61,097 nt of DNA from Candidatus Kapaibacterium sp. (GCA_018883125.1 VEQR01000006.1:1-61097), one strand, 5' to 3'. Counted from the stretch's first letter, positions 35,850-46,800 are shown. Program-made: numbers and translations. The notes: a model not told the origin generated them from the sequence alone.

Positions 35850-36749
35850 ATGCGCCCCATCTATCACAGCCTAATGGTATTCCTTGGCTTTCTTTTCATT
35901 TCCATTGGTATGCGAGCTCAGAGCATTACCACTGGTACGCTCCAACTTCGGAATGCTCAGCCGTCCACGGTCGGACTCACCATTCCTGGAACCGGAGTTA
36001 CATCCTATTCGCTGGTGCTGCCACCCCTCATCGGAGAATCAGGACAGACTCTGACGGTTCAAACGGTAACCGGCACCACAGCCACTTTGGGTTGGAGTAG
36101 CACAAACTTCTGGAGTCTGCTTGGCTCGGACATCACCGCTGGGGGCACTGCAACAGGGCAACAGTATCTTGGTACGAAGAATGCCCAGGACCTGGTGATC
36201 GCCGCTAACGCCACCGAAGGCATCCGCATCATTGGCGTTGCCGGTGCAAGTCAGGGTTGGATTGGTATCGGAACATCCTCACCCAAGGCACCGATCGACC
36301 TGGCGCGAACGGTGCTTCTGTCCAACTCCGGAGCTGCAACCGAACTGCGCTTTGCTGAGCCCAGTGCTGCAGGCACGAACTACTCGGCGTTCAAAGCGGC
36401 CGATCAGACGGCTGACATCACATACACGCTTCCCGTCAGCGCTCCGGCCAGCAACGGTATGGTACTCTCTGCCACCACAACCGGTGTGATGAGCTGGCGC
36501 AGTGCTATCGCAGACGTGCCGCGCGGACTCTTTGCACCGACGGCCGGCAACTATATCCACACGATAACGGTAGGGCAGGACATCCCGACAGGATCTATTC
36601 CGATCGTTACAATGGTGAATGCTGCAGGTACGACGATCGCAGCATCAGTTACGGCAATTGATGCAACGGCGGACACGTTCACGGTGGAAACATCTGTTCC
36701 ACTGGCCTCATCTGATCGCATCTCTTGGATGGTCATTCCACCGATGTAA
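35850..36749 (+). CDS. Secreted tail-fibre/adhesin-like protein
   Basis: A 299-aa protein starting at ATG 35850, with a signal peptide ending near MRAQS. The body is low in charge and rich in T, A and G. It contains NFWSLLGSDITAGGTATGQQ, LGTKNAQDLVIAANATEGIR and WIGIGTSSPKAPIDL segments, typical of Bacteroidota surface proteins related to phage tail fibres and endosialidase-chaperone proteins, but no chaperone domain is present. It is first of three tandem secreted genes, preceded by a palindrome. Confidence 0.65.
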   Translation: MRPIYHSLMVFLGFLFISIGMRAQSITTGTLQLRNAQPSTVGLTIPGTGVTSYSLVLPPLIGESGQTLTVQTVTGTTATLGWSSTNFWSLLGSDITAGGTATGQQYLGTKNAQDLVIAANATEGIRIIGVAGASQGWIGIGTSSPKAPIDLARTVLLSNSGAATELRFAEPSAAGTNYSAFKAADQTADITYTLPVSAPASNGMVLSATTTGVMSWRSAIADVPRGLFAPTAGNYIHTITVGQDIPTGSIPIVTMVNAAGTTIAASVTAIDATADTFTVETSVPLASSDRISWMVIPPM

Positions 36750-36781
36750 GTCCCCTCTAACACCTCCAACACCACCGATGT

Positions 36782-38209
36782 ATGAACATCCGAATTCGTC
36801 TCATTTCCCTGATGGTGATTCCCGTTGCCGGTATTTGTGCAACGTCGCAGACGTTCAGTACCAGCCAGATCGACAACAAGACACCCAATCCAATGGTGAT
36901 CTCCAACAGGTCCAGCAATGCACTCCCACTTCGGATTACCACCGGACCGTCAATGACACGTGCACTTGAGATCGGCCAGTCAGGAAACACGTGGCTACTC
37001 GGGCCCTTGGGCATTGGAAATGGTGTTGGCACAGCGCCCTTCGAGGCTGTGCGCATCGGCAGTCTTGCGGCCAGTGGTGGACGTGGTCTGACCATCACGC
37101 TTGATGCAACTTCAACTGCCACAGGACTGCTTGTGCGCGACGTTGGAAACTCGGGGAGTAATGACGCAGGTATCGTGATCTCAAGTCAGTCGAACGGAAT
37201 GGGAACCGGACTTCGTATAGGTGGGCCAACCGGAACTGGACGTCCAACACTTGGTACCGGAATCGATGTGACGGGTGGAACCGGAATACGGTACAATGCA
37301 CTGACCGCGGGGAATGGCGTGGCCATCGACATCGGCGGATCAACACCTCCGAGGCGGGGCATGGAGATCACTGCTTCCGGTTCACAGCACATCGGATTGG
37401 TTGCCCGTGCAAACACCACGGGTATGGGGATCATCGGCGTTTCTCAATCCTCCAGCTATGAGACGCTACCATTTTCTGAACGCACCGGGGTGCGAGGACA
37501 TGCCGCAACCAACTCGGGCATCGGTGCCGACACGATCATCGGCGTGATGGGCACAACGCAGCGAGGAGGAAGTGGCAGCACGCAGATCGTTTCAATCGGC
37601 GTCGTTGGAAATGCTGAGACCCTAGCATCCGGCAACGCCGGAACCACGCTTGGCATTTACGGTACGGCTACGTCGGCGGCAGCCGGCGTAGCCGTTGCCA
37701 TTGGTGGCGGCTTTCGAACGGATACCGGACAGATCGCGCTTCTGACCATTGGCGGCGATGTGATCCTCGGTGGTGAGCGGCCCCGTCTTCCGCCAATCTT
37801 CCAGATGTCCACTTTTCGAGAGATGCCGACACGCAATCGAACCTATGTCCATCATCTTCTATCGAGTGGGATGTCTCGCTTCTCCGGAGTAGCACTGACT
37901 CCAACACCGAACATCATTCTGCCCGCAGCCATTCCCGCGCTTGTTACCATCGGAGCCGGATCGGTGATCCGGTTGCAGGCTGATGTTAATGGGAGTGTTG
38001 TCGGTGGCATTCGCACCGATGCCGCCGACCGTTTGCTGACGCTTGTCGTAACTCAGGGGAACGTCACTCTCGTCAGTGAGAATCCAAATGTGGAAGCCGC
38101 AGATCGACTGCGTCTGAAGAATGGCGTTGCCCTGCAGCTCGGCGCCGATGACATGATACAACTCTGGTACGATCAGGAGATCCAGCGATGGCGATGCTAT
38201 TCGTTCTGA
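36782..38209 (+). CDS. Secreted glycine/threonine-rich beta-repeat protein
   Basis: A 475-aa protein with a signal peptide (residues 1-22, ending TSQ). The middle is made of short repeated units such as GTGLRIGGPTGTG, TLGTGIDVTGGTGIRY, GVAIDIGGSTPPRRG and VGIYGTATSA-like steps, resembling a beta-helix or fibre shaft. The C-terminus (AADRLRLKNGVALQLGADD then MIQLWYDQEIQRW) matches phage-tail-type terminal modules. It overlaps the next gene by 22 bases. It is probably a surface fibre; the binding target is unknown. Confidence 0.65.
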   Translation: MNIRIRLISLMVIPVAGICATSQTFSTSQIDNKTPNPMVISNRSSNALPLRITTGPSMTRALEIGQSGNTWLLGPLGIGNGVGTAPFEAVRIGSLAASGGRGLTITLDATSTATGLLVRDVGNSGSNDAGIVISSQSNGMGTGLRIGGPTGTGRPTLGTGIDVTGGTGIRYNALTAGNGVAIDIGGSTPPRRGMEITASGSQHIGLVARANTTGMGIIGVSQSSSYETLPFSERTGVRGHAATNSGIGADTIIGVMGTTQRGGSGSTQIVSIGVVGNAETLASGNAGTTLGIYGTATSAAAGVAVAIGGGFRTDTGQIALLTIGGDVILGGERPRLPPIFQMSTFREMPTRNRTYVHHLLSSGMSRFSGVALTPTPNIILPAAIPALVTIGAGSVIRLQADVNGSVVGGIRTDAADRLLTLVVTQGNVTLVSENPNVEAADRLRLKNGVALQLGADDMIQLWYDQEIQRWRCYSF

Positions 38210-40260
38210 TGTGTATGGTCGCTGATGATTCGGTCCAGTTTGTGCAAAGCACCTGGGCGTGGAGTTCCGAAGCCTGTGGGAGTTCAATCACGGTACAACA
38301 GTCTCGATGGTTTGAGGCGGGGGACCACGTGCTGATCCATCGACCGACTTGCGACCATGAAGGAGATAGGCTTTCACATAACGTCGGCGAATGGTCTTGG
38401 AACGTCATCGATACCATCATCGGTCAGAGGATATACCTCACGCATTCGCTGCAGGAGCCCCTTAGCCGAGCGCGGCACTTGCAGATCATCCGTGCAGTAA
38501 CACCTGATGATAAGCGATTGCGCCGGCGCATCGTCTCAAGGCCGTGGAATGGTCTGCATGGTGGTGTCGTGGCCCTGTGGAGCGATGACACCGTTCACAT
38601 CGAATCACCGATATCCGCAACAAGCACCGGCTTTTACCAACCAACATTTGATTGGAACTCCTCCGATACCACGGCACGATTTGATGAACAGCCAACAGCG
38701 GTGCTGCCCGGCGATGGAATGGGTCCATGTAGCGTTCCACTGGTCAGCATCGACAGTCTTTCGTCGTGGGGACGTGGCGGCTTGAGTGGTCGCGCGCACA
38801 ATTCCGGTGGAGCCGGGGGGGCCTCAGCTGGACGCGGTGGCAACGGTGGATCAACATCTTCCGCATTCTCTCCGATCAACTCAATGCAAGGGGCTTCTGC
38901 TCGCCCCCTAGATGACGGCACCCGACTCGTGTTCGGATCCTCCGGAGGTGGGGGGCATGGCAATGACCTCGATGGCGGCCGTGGTGGTCGCGGAGGAGGA
39001 ATCATTGTGATACGTGCTCGACATATTCAATTTCACACCGGGAGTATTGTGAGTGCCGACGGCACCAATGGTCACGATGCCAGCCACGATGGCTCCGGCG
39101 GCGGTGGAGCTGGCGGCATGGTTCTTCTTGATGCTGAATCGGTCTCCGGTGATGGTTTGATCACCGCACGCGGTGGTCACGGTGGAACGTCCCGCTCAAC
39201 ACTGTTTCTCTGCGGACCGGGCGGGGGAGGCGCCGGAGGTAGCGTCATGTCAACCTCCGCCCTGCCCGCATCTGTACGCTGTATCGTAAGCGGTGGAGCA
39301 GCTGGTGCATCTTCGGCAATCAGCTCGGATTCGACGGCCGACCGAGGTGCGACGAGCGGAGGAGATGGTACATCAATCCATCCCATTGCACGTTGGAAGC
39401 CCCCTACCGCGGGGATCCCACGCGTGCGACTACGACAGGCTGACACGATGGTTGCCTTCGGATCGACAACGCTTTTGTGGACGGAGGGTGCAACGGCAAC
39501 CCAATGGCTCGACAACGTCCGTACCCTTGGCAGAGACTCAGTATCGACACCACCCATTGAGCGGGGACGGTGGTTTCGCGCACGGATGACACGTGCCGAC
39601 GGATGTGTGATCCTTGACAGTGTATACGTGCGCCCGTCACCGCAGGCGCGTACGCTGGTTGCCAGCATTGGCGATGCCCATGCACGCCCCGGCGACACGG
39701 TGGACGTCTATCTCAGCGTTCGTGCGACGTTTGCCCCACAACGAACGATCGAGGGGATTGTCTACGTATCAACCCACTCATACGTGCTCTTGCCGATAAC
39801 ATCATCGGGGTATGTGTCCGGAACTCGAACGCACATCAAGTTTCCCTTTCGACTCGGCGCAACGGCAGCAAGTACCTACCGGCGCGATCAACTGCGGGCG
39901 GCCCTGGGAGACTCCGCCTCAGTGCAGTTTCGGATTGACAGTGTCATCGTGAATGATTCATCGATTACTGTGCAGAAACGTCCAGGGCGCTTTACGCTGG
40001 ACGATCTCTGCGCAACAGACGGACGTGTGCGACTGTTCAGCCCTCAAATCGATGTGGCATTTCGTGGTCGAACCATCACGACTTCTGCCAATGAACTTTT
40101 CATCAGTGACGTCCTCGGCCGCATCCTTGCCCACCATAGCGCCAATGATAGTAAGGGGCTTGTCGTTACACTTGACCCCACCCTACGAGGACTGATCTTT
40201 ATTGCGGTGGTCGATGGGGAGTATATGCGGACGGTTCCATGGTGGATAAGCGCCGACTAA
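38188..40260 (+). CDS. Glycine-rich secreted protein with type IX secretion sorting domain
   Basis: A 690-aa protein. The N-terminal 200 residues are a beta-rich domain with paired Cys. About residues 205-410 are glycine-rich (GGAGGASAGRGGNGGST, GGGGHGNDLDGGRGGRGGG), like bacterial beta-helix or adhesin shafts. A C-terminal part ends in a sorting domain (NELFISDVLGRILAHHS, then LRGLIFIAVVDGEYMRTV). The start overlaps the previous gene and no strong signal peptide is visible at ATG 38188 (only a short MAMLFVLMCMVADD), so the true start or export mode is uncertain. The three adjacent genes look like one surface-structure locus. Confidence 0.65.
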   Translation: MAMLFVLMCMVADDSVQFVQSTWAWSSEACGSSITVQQSRWFEAGDHVLIHRPTCDHEGDRLSHNVGEWSWNVIDTIIGQRIYLTHSLQEPLSRARHLQIIRAVTPDDKRLRRRIVSRPWNGLHGGVVALWSDDTVHIESPISATSTGFYQPTFDWNSSDTTARFDEQPTAVLPGDGMGPCSVPLVSIDSLSSWGRGGLSGRAHNSGGAGGASAGRGGNGGSTSSAFSPINSMQGASARPLDDGTRLVFGSSGGGGHGNDLDGGRGGRGGGIIVIRARHIQFHTGSIVSADGTNGHDASHDGSGGGGAGGMVLLDAESVSGDGLITARGGHGGTSRSTLFLCGPGGGGAGGSVMSTSALPASVRCIVSGGAAGASSAISSDSTADRGATSGGDGTSIHPIARWKPPTAGIPRVRLRQADTMVAFGSTTLLWTEGATATQWLDNVRTLGRDSVSTPPIERGRWFRARMTRADGCVILDSVYVRPSPQARTLVASIGDAHARPGDTVDVYLSVRATFAPQRTIEGIVYVSTHSYVLLPITSSGYVSGTRTHIKFPFRLGATAASTYRRDQLRAALGDSASVQFRIDSVIVNDSSITVQKRPGRFTLDDLCATDGRVRLFSPQIDVAFRGRTITTSANELFISDVLGRILAHHSANDSKGLVVTLDPTLRGLIFIAVVDGEYMRTVPWWISAD

Positions 40261-40261
40261 C

Positions 40262-41764
40262 TCATCTGGTCTTGTTGATGAGCAGTAGTGCACTCATGCG
40301 GCCTTGGCGCCAGCCGGCCGACTGTTCTTCGGTGATGCGGCCCGGGCCGATGGATTCGTTTCCGAGGAGTACGTCAATGTCACCGTCGCCATCAACGTCT
40401 GCGGCATCACTTACCAGCCAACGGCCGCGATCGGCCATGGGCAACGACCACATTGTAACTGCTGGTGTGAACGCTGCAGTTTCCAATCGCAGAAGGTCGA
40501 AGTCGCCGCGCTCGAGTCGGGGGAAATAGCTGTAGGAGAGCATATCCTGCAGGCCATCAAGGTCAAAGTCCCGAACAATCGCTCCATAGGCTCCGTCAAA
40601 AGGACGGAATGTCGTGTCCGTTACGCGTCCGAGCTTGTCGAGGCGGAACACATAGCTGCCGTGATAGGGCTTGTATGGCGGCATCAGATAATCGCCATTG
40701 TCTCCCGCAGTTACCAGCAAATCATCTTTTCCATCGCGGTCTACGTCTGCAAAACTGAAGGACGATGAGCCGTAACTCGGCGGAAAGGTGATGATCTCTC
40801 GAGATTCAAATCGCCCCTTACCCTTGTTGATATGCACGAAGATCCCTTCACGGGCCTGGGCCATCAATACGACGATGTCCTTGCGACCGTCGCCATTGAC
40901 ATCACGGATTTCTGTGCGGATCGCTCCCGGCTGTGCGACGAGCTCATGATACAACCAGCGCTTTCCTCGACGCTCGAACCAGCCGAGACGACCTAGTAGA
41001 TTTCCGAACTCACAGACCAGCAGATCATCCGAACCATCGCCATTGAAGTCTTCAACGCTGATGTGCGTTGGACGTCGGAGGGAATCAATGATGCGATTCA
41101 CCGTATAGGTGTCTCCCTTCCACTGCACCGCCACAACAGCACCTACGGCGGAATCGTGCGGGAGTAGCTTTCCCATATCCGTAACGTACCACGTTGATCC
41201 ACGGATAGCGATCGAACTCACCGGACCGCCGATGGCAATGGTCGTTAGGATCTTACCGGCACTGCTATAGACATTCATGGAGCCACTCATTGCATCTGCC
41301 GTGATGAACCTCCGGGAGAGGGCATCAAAACGCGCGAGAATCGTCATGGGCATACAGGCATCATCACAGAACACCGGAGTCGCTTCAAACACTGTGCTTG
41401 GTCCCGTTACCTTCGGCATGGGTGTGGATGGCAACTCTTCCGGGGCATTGTCGATGTACCAATTCGCAACAGCGAACCACTCATCCTCGGTCATCGTCGG
41501 CACGGACGGATACATCGCCTGCAGATCATGCGGCATGAGTTCGCGGCTTGGATTCTGATCCAGACCAATGTATTGACGCATCATCGGGAAGACCTTCGTC
41601 AGCCACGTCGAACGATCGAGATGCTCGGGAAGGGGCTTCACATGACACGTCTGACAGTACCGGTCGGCAAGCTTCTTGCCGTCATCCTCGACGTGTGCAG
41701 CGAGAGAAAGCATCCCGCACAGCAGCGCCGTGAGCGCACCACCAACGAGGAAGACTCTTCTCAT
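40262..41764 (-). CDS. Exported cytochrome c-like / FG-GAP (VCBS) repeat protein
   Basis: A 500-aa protein starting at ATG 41764, which overlaps the purB stop as ATGA. It has a signal peptide, then a heme-binding CQTCH (Cys37, Cys40, His41) with Met-containing segments downstream for an axial ligand. Several FG-GAP/VCBS repeats follow, shown by the calcium-binding DFNGDGSDDLL, DVNGDGRKDIV, DVDRDGKDDLL, DFDLDGLQDML and DVDGDGDIDVL. The fusion suggests a heme-bearing envelope propeller, possibly a c-type protein delivering electrons or binding a surface ligand. Its stop is one base from that of the convergent gene. Confidence 0.8.
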   Translation of the reverse strand: MRRVFLVGGALTALLCGMLSLAAHVEDDGKKLADRYCQTCHVKPLPEHLDRSTWLTKVFPMMRQYIGLDQNPSRELMPHDLQAMYPSVPTMTEDEWFAVANWYIDNAPEELPSTPMPKVTGPSTVFEATPVFCDDACMPMTILARFDALSRRFITADAMSGSMNVYSSAGKILTTIAIGGPVSSIAIRGSTWYVTDMGKLLPHDSAVGAVVAVQWKGDTYTVNRIIDSLRRPTHISVEDFNGDGSDDLLVCEFGNLLGRLGWFERRGKRWLYHELVAQPGAIRTEIRDVNGDGRKDIVVLMAQAREGIFVHINKGKGRFESREIITFPPSYGSSSFSFADVDRDGKDDLLVTAGDNGDYLMPPYKPYHGSYVFRLDKLGRVTDTTFRPFDGAYGAIVRDFDLDGLQDMLSYSYFPRLERGDFDLLRLETAAFTPAVTMWSLPMADRGRWLVSDAADVDGDGDIDVLLGNESIGPGRITEEQSAGWRQGRMSALLLINKTR

Positions 41765-43059
41765 TGGCTCAACCCGCACCGCTCGAAGATCACATCCACG
41801 TTCTTCAGCATACGGTTCGGGTCGAAGATTGCGTCGAGTTCTTCGGACGAGATGTGCGACATCAGATCGGCGTCTTCACTGAGTGTTTGTCGAAGCGGCA
41901 GGCGTGTTTCCCAGGTGCGCATTGCGTTGCGTTGCACCATGCGATAGGCGTCCTCACGGGTGATGTCCTTGCGCACCAGAGCCAGCATAACCGACTGGGA
42001 ATAGGGAAGTCCGCTGGTAAGCTCGAGATTGCGCTTCATATTCTCGGGATACACAACAAGTCGATCCACGAGCCCCGTTGCCAGATGCAGCATGTAATCC
42101 AGCGTGATGGTCGAGTCCGGACAGATCACCCGCTCAACAGAACTGTGCGATATATCGCGCTCGTGCCAGAGCGCATTGTTCTCGATGGCTGCCATGGCGT
42201 TGCCACGAAGCAGACGCGCCAGACCGCAGATACGCTCGCTGACGATTGGATTGCGCTTATGCGGCATGGCCGACGAACCCTTTTGTCCGGGAGAGAAATA
42301 CTCCTCGGCTTCAAGGACTTCCGTCCTCTGCAAATGGCGCACCTCAATGGCGATTTTCTCAAGGAATGCGCCGATGATGGCCAGTGTGCTCATGTACTCT
42401 GCATGACGGTCTCGCTGGATAACCTGCGTGCTGACGGGGGCAGGCTGAAGACCAAGTTTTTCGCAGACATATTCTTCGACGGCAGGTGAGAGGTGCTCGA
42501 ACGTTCCAACGGCGCCGGAGATCATTCCAACGCTGATCGTTGCCAGTGCATGCTCCATGCGTGTGATGCTGCGGCGGCATTCCTCATGCCACAGCGCAAG
42601 CTTCAAACCGAACGTCGTTGGCTCAGCGTGAATACCGTGTGAGCGTCCGATACAGACGGTGTTCTTGAACTCAATCGCTCGACGATGAAGGATAGCCTGC
42701 AGGTTCTTCAGGTCTTCCAGCAGTAGAACGCCTGCCTGCTTGAGTTGTACGGCAAGGCATGTATCAAGCACATCGCTCGACGTCATGCCAAGATGAATAA
42801 ACCGCGAGGCTGGTCCGACGTACTCTGCAACATTGGTCGTAAAGGCGATCACATCGTGTTTCGTCGTCTCTTCGATCTCAAGGATTCGGTCCACATCGAA
42901 CGATGCCTTGCTGCGGATCTCGGCAACGGCATCCTTGGGGATCACACCAAGTTCTGCCTGAGCTTCGCAGGCCAGGATCTCAATTTCAAGCCAAATGCGG
43001 TACTTGTTCTCGTCAGACCAGATGGCACCCATGTCCGGGCGCGTGTAGCGTTGAATCAT
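41761..43059 (-). CDS. purB: Adenylosuccinate lyase
   Basis: A 432-aa enzyme of the fumarase/aspartase superfamily acting twice in purine synthesis (SAICAR and adenylosuccinate cleavage). TSSDVLDTC, the catalytic His segment SHGIHAEPTT and the signature GSSAMPHKRNPI are all present. Length is canonical. A TAGCTTTG box about 50 bases upstream fits its own promoter. The stop overlaps the cytochrome/FG-GAP gene by ATGA. Confidence 0.97.
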   Translation of the reverse strand: MIQRYTRPDMGAIWSDENKYRIWLEIEILACEAQAELGVIPKDAVAEIRSKASFDVDRILEIEETTKHDVIAFTTNVAEYVGPASRFIHLGMTSSDVLDTCLAVQLKQAGVLLLEDLKNLQAILHRRAIEFKNTVCIGRSHGIHAEPTTFGLKLALWHEECRRSITRMEHALATISVGMISGAVGTFEHLSPAVEEYVCEKLGLQPAPVSTQVIQRDRHAEYMSTLAIIGAFLEKIAIEVRHLQRTEVLEAEEYFSPGQKGSSAMPHKRNPIVSERICGLARLLRGNAMAAIENNALWHERDISHSSVERVICPDSTITLDYMLHLATGLVDRLVVYPENMKRNLELTSGLPYSQSVMLALVRKDITREDAYRMVQRNAMRTWETRLPLRQTLSEDADLMSHISSEELDAIFDPNRMLKNVDVIFERCGLSQ

Positions 43060-43109
43060 CGTTGTTCTTCATGATGCAGTGTAAAGCAAATCTCTCAGCA
43101 GAAGCTGTG

Positions 43110-43117
43110 CAAAGCTA
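43110..43117 (-). promoter_or_regulatory. Putative -7 box (TAGCTTTG) of purB
   Basis: An exact TAnnTTTG match on the minus strand, in the 100-base gap between tsaB and purB, predicting a leader of about 45 bases. A -33 element at the expected spacing is not clear. Confidence 0.5.
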
Positions 43118-43159
43118 CAACGCACCAACAAGCCGAATACCCGGAATCAGCAAACCCCA

Positions 43160-43810
43160 CTATCGGGGCCGAAACTCCTGGTGATACTCCGGGGCAAACA
43201 GCACCGGATCGTCCGGAGTGCGTCCGGCAGCAAGCATTCGCCATGCAGCGAAGGCAACAAACCGCGCAGAGTGGCGCGTTAGTCCGCTAACTGGATGAGG
43301 ATCTCGCCGAATTGCTCCCGGACCCACGATCAACGTTGCGTCATCGGCGATAGAATCGAGTTCGTGCACCGTCATTAGCTCGACACATGCCAGATGTGTG
43401 GGATCATCCACGGGGCTCCTTGCAACGTAGAACAGGTCCTTGTGCGATGGGATTACGCAGACGATTGACGCAGCGCCTGAGCGCTGCGCAACCTCGGTTG
43501 AGGCGTGCAAGAGCGCCGTCGTAGTCGGCACGCCAATAAGCTCCGCCTTTGAAGCAACGCAGAGCCCCTTAGCCATTGAGACACCGATGCGCAGACCGGT
43601 GAATGAGCCGGGGCCGCTTGAAACGGCAACGTAGGAAAGATCACGCACGGCAACATCAGCGCCAATGCACACCTGTGTGATCAGGTCCGCGAGTTTGGCG
43701 TCGTGAACATTCGGTCGAATGATCTCGATGGATGCGGCAAGTGCTCCGTCGATGGACACTGCCACGCTGCAGACCGAGCCACTGGTTTCGATGGCAAGAA
43801 GTGACGTCAC
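43160..43810 (-). CDS. tsaB: tRNA t6A37 synthesis protein TsaB
   Basis: A 216-aa ASKHA-fold protein, partner of TsaD and TsaE in threonylcarbamoylation of tRNA A37. The N-terminal LLAIETSGSVCSVAV and the hallmark SSGPGSFTGLRIGVSMAKGL are both present. It lacks the TsaD metal motif, as expected. The start overlaps the mfd stop by ATGA. Confidence 0.93.
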   Translation of the reverse strand: MTSLLAIETSGSVCSVAVSIDGALAASIEIIRPNVHDAKLADLITQVCIGADVAVRDLSYVAVSSGPGSFTGLRIGVSMAKGLCVASKAELIGVPTTTALLHASTEVAQRSGAASIVCVIPSHKDLFYVARSPVDDPTHLACVELMTVHELDSIADDATLIVGPGAIRRDPHPVSGLTRHSARFVAFAAWRMLAAGRTPDDPVLFAPEYHQEFRPR

Positions 43811-46800
43811 TCCAAGTCCTCCGCATGTACACTGCCGATGCTGCGGACGACCGATGCAAAGCGATCAAGAACGAACTGTGCCTCGTGTCGGTCGGACAGG
43901 ATCACTTCAATCACGAGTCGCTTGCCATGCTGAACAAGGCGAGCATTGCTGAACTCTGCTAGCGGCGTCATCAGACGCTGGAACACCTCGTCGTACCATG
44001 CCGTGTTCTCTTCGGCCGGCAGCTCAACGATCATGCGCTCGCCACGTACCGCAACTCGGACAAAACCAGTCGGAATGGCCGCAATTCGCAGTCGCACAGC
44101 GTAGAGCAACTCTTCGGCCTCCGGCGGAAGTGCGCCGAAGCGATCGCGCAATTCATCATAAACAACATCCACCTGACGCTGCTCTGTGGCGTTGTAGAGT
44201 CGACGATAGACATCGTATCGATCGGTGTCCGCAGGGATGAATGAATGCGGAATAAGCGCATCCGTATCGAGCTCAACGGCAACATCATTGTTGGCAAAGC
44301 TTCTTCGTCGGGCCGAGTCATCCGGGAACAGCTCCTGAAACTCATCATGGCGTAGCTCAAGCACTGCCTCTTCGAGGATCTTCTGATAGAGTTCGAATCC
44401 CATTTCGAGGATAAAGCCGCTCTGCTCGCCGCCCAGCAGGTTACCGGCGCCACGAATTTCTAGATCGCGCATGGCCAGCTTGAATCCGGAACCGAGATCG
44501 GTGTATTCTTCCAGAGCTTGGAGCCTGCGCAACGCCATTCGCGATAGAGTATGCGGAGGCGGGATCAGCAGGTAGCAATATGCCTGCGTGTTAGACCTGC
44601 CGACGCGACCACGGAGCTGATAGAGCTCGGCAAGACCGAAGTTGTCTGAGTTTTCAATGATCATCGTATTGGCATTCGGAATGTCCAGGCCTGACTCAAT
44701 GATCTTTGTTGCAATGAGGACGTCGTACTTACGCTCGAGGAAGCCCTCCATCACGTCTTCGAGAACCTCTGCCTCCATCTGCCCGTGGGCAACGGCAACA
44801 CGCAGCGCCGGCACGAGCATCTTGATCTTCATCGAAAGCTTGTCGATATCCTTGATACGGTCTGTCACAACAAAACACTGTCCGCCACGCTCAAGCTCGC
44901 GTAAGAGTGCTTCGCGCATGATGTCATCATTCCATTCAACGATCTCCGTTCTCACCGGAAGTCGATTGCGAGGGGGCGTCTCGATGACGGAAAGATCTCG
45001 GGCACCCATGAGCGAGAAATTCAGCGTCCGCGGAATCGGCGTTGCCGTAAGCGTCAATGTGTCAACCGTCGTGCGCAGTTGACGCAGTTTCTCCTTGGCC
45101 GCAACACCGAAACGATGCTCCTCGTCGATGATCAATAGTCCAAGCTCTTTGAACAAGACATCCTTGCTTAACAGTCGATGCGTACCAACGACAATGTCCA
45201 CACTACCATCGGAGATCCTCTGAAGGATTTCCTTTTGCTCCTGACGAGATCGAAAGCGCGAAAGCACCTCGATGCGCACCGGGTAGCGCCGTAAGCGGTC
45301 CCGGAAAGTGACCCCGTGCTGCTCGGCAAGAATGGTTGTAGGCACGAGTACGGCCACCTGCTTGCCCGACTGTGCGGCCTTGAAGGCCGCACGCACGGCT
45401 ACTTCGGTCTTCCCAAATCCAACGTCACCGCAAACCAAACGGTCCATCGGCGTGGGTGATTCCATGTCGAACTTCACTTCTGCCGTTGCTCGTGCCTGAT
45501 CGGGCGTGTCTTCGTACTGGAACGATGCCTCGAACTCGTTCTGCCAGATACTGTCGACGGGATAGGCAAAGCCTGCCTGCGACTTTCGCGCAGCATAAAG
45601 CTTGATCAGATCCCGAGCAATGTCCTTGATGCGCTTCTTTGCGCGGGCTTTCTTCCGCTCCCACTCAACGCTGCCAAGTTTGGAGAGCTTCGGAACAGCC
45701 CCTTCCTCACTGGCATACTTTGAAAGTTTATGAACGTAGTTCAGGTGGACGTATAAGTGGTCTCCGCCAGAGAACTCCAGCTTGACGCATTCTTGAGAAG
45801 ACCCATTGATGACGATCGTATGAAGGCCGAGGTACTTGCCAAGCCCCTTGTCCTCATGGACGAGAATGTCGCCGATCTGCATCTGCTGCAGATCACGCAC
45901 CGAAAAGCCGGACTCTGTGCGCTTGGGCCTGCGCTGGGCGCGTTGACGTCCGAAGACTTGGTGCTCTGTGAAGCAGGCAACGCCTATGTCTTCCCAGATG
46001 AAACCAGCACTCAGTGCCGATGATATCCACGTCACACCATTGAGAGCCCCAACAAGCAGATCACCGGATGACGGGTCATCGGATTCAACCTGATCGACGA
46101 TGCTCTCACACAACTCCCGCAATCGTCGCACATTTTGCTGTCCGTCAGCTCCCACGTAGGGCGTCAGCGAGCGCACCTGCTGCGCAGCGCTCGAGCGAAG
46201 CAACTGTTCAACTGACGCGCCCATCGATGGCTGAGGCTGACATTTTACGCGCATCTCGGTCTCTCCGAGCGGGTTCAGCAGCAATCTTGTAGTCCACGAG
46301 GCGAGTTGGGATCGCTGGTACTCTAAATCGCGGTTATGCAGTTCCGCGTCGACAGCTTCCGGTGAATCGATGACCAGCAGCGAATCCGACGGAATATGTT
46401 CGAGGATTGATGCTTCGAGTGCGGCATCATCCTGATGGTATATCTTGGCCAGGAATGTCACCTGGGAGTGCTCGCGGATGCTTCGCTGGGAAAGGGGCTC
46501 AAACTCGCGGATCGACTCTACGGCATCTCCCCAGAACTCAAATCGTAAGGGGCTTTCCCATCCTGATGGGAACACATCGACGATTCCGCCGCGGATGGCG
46601 ATCTGTCCGGGTTTCGAGACATAATCCGTCCTCTCAAATCCGGAAACAAGCAAGCTGGTGATGGTCTCCTCATAGGCAAGCCGCTGACCGCGTTCGATCG
46701 TTAACGTCGAGCTGCGCACATCACCCGCAACGGGTGCTCTAAGACCCAGCGCTGCAGCAGAGCAGACGATGATAAAACGCTGACCTTCATGAACAGATCC

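Noticed and set aside
38800..39420. Glycine-rich tract resembling mycobacterial PE_PGRS proteins
   Set aside because: There is no PE domain; the tract is better seen as a secreted shaft with a type IX sorting domain.
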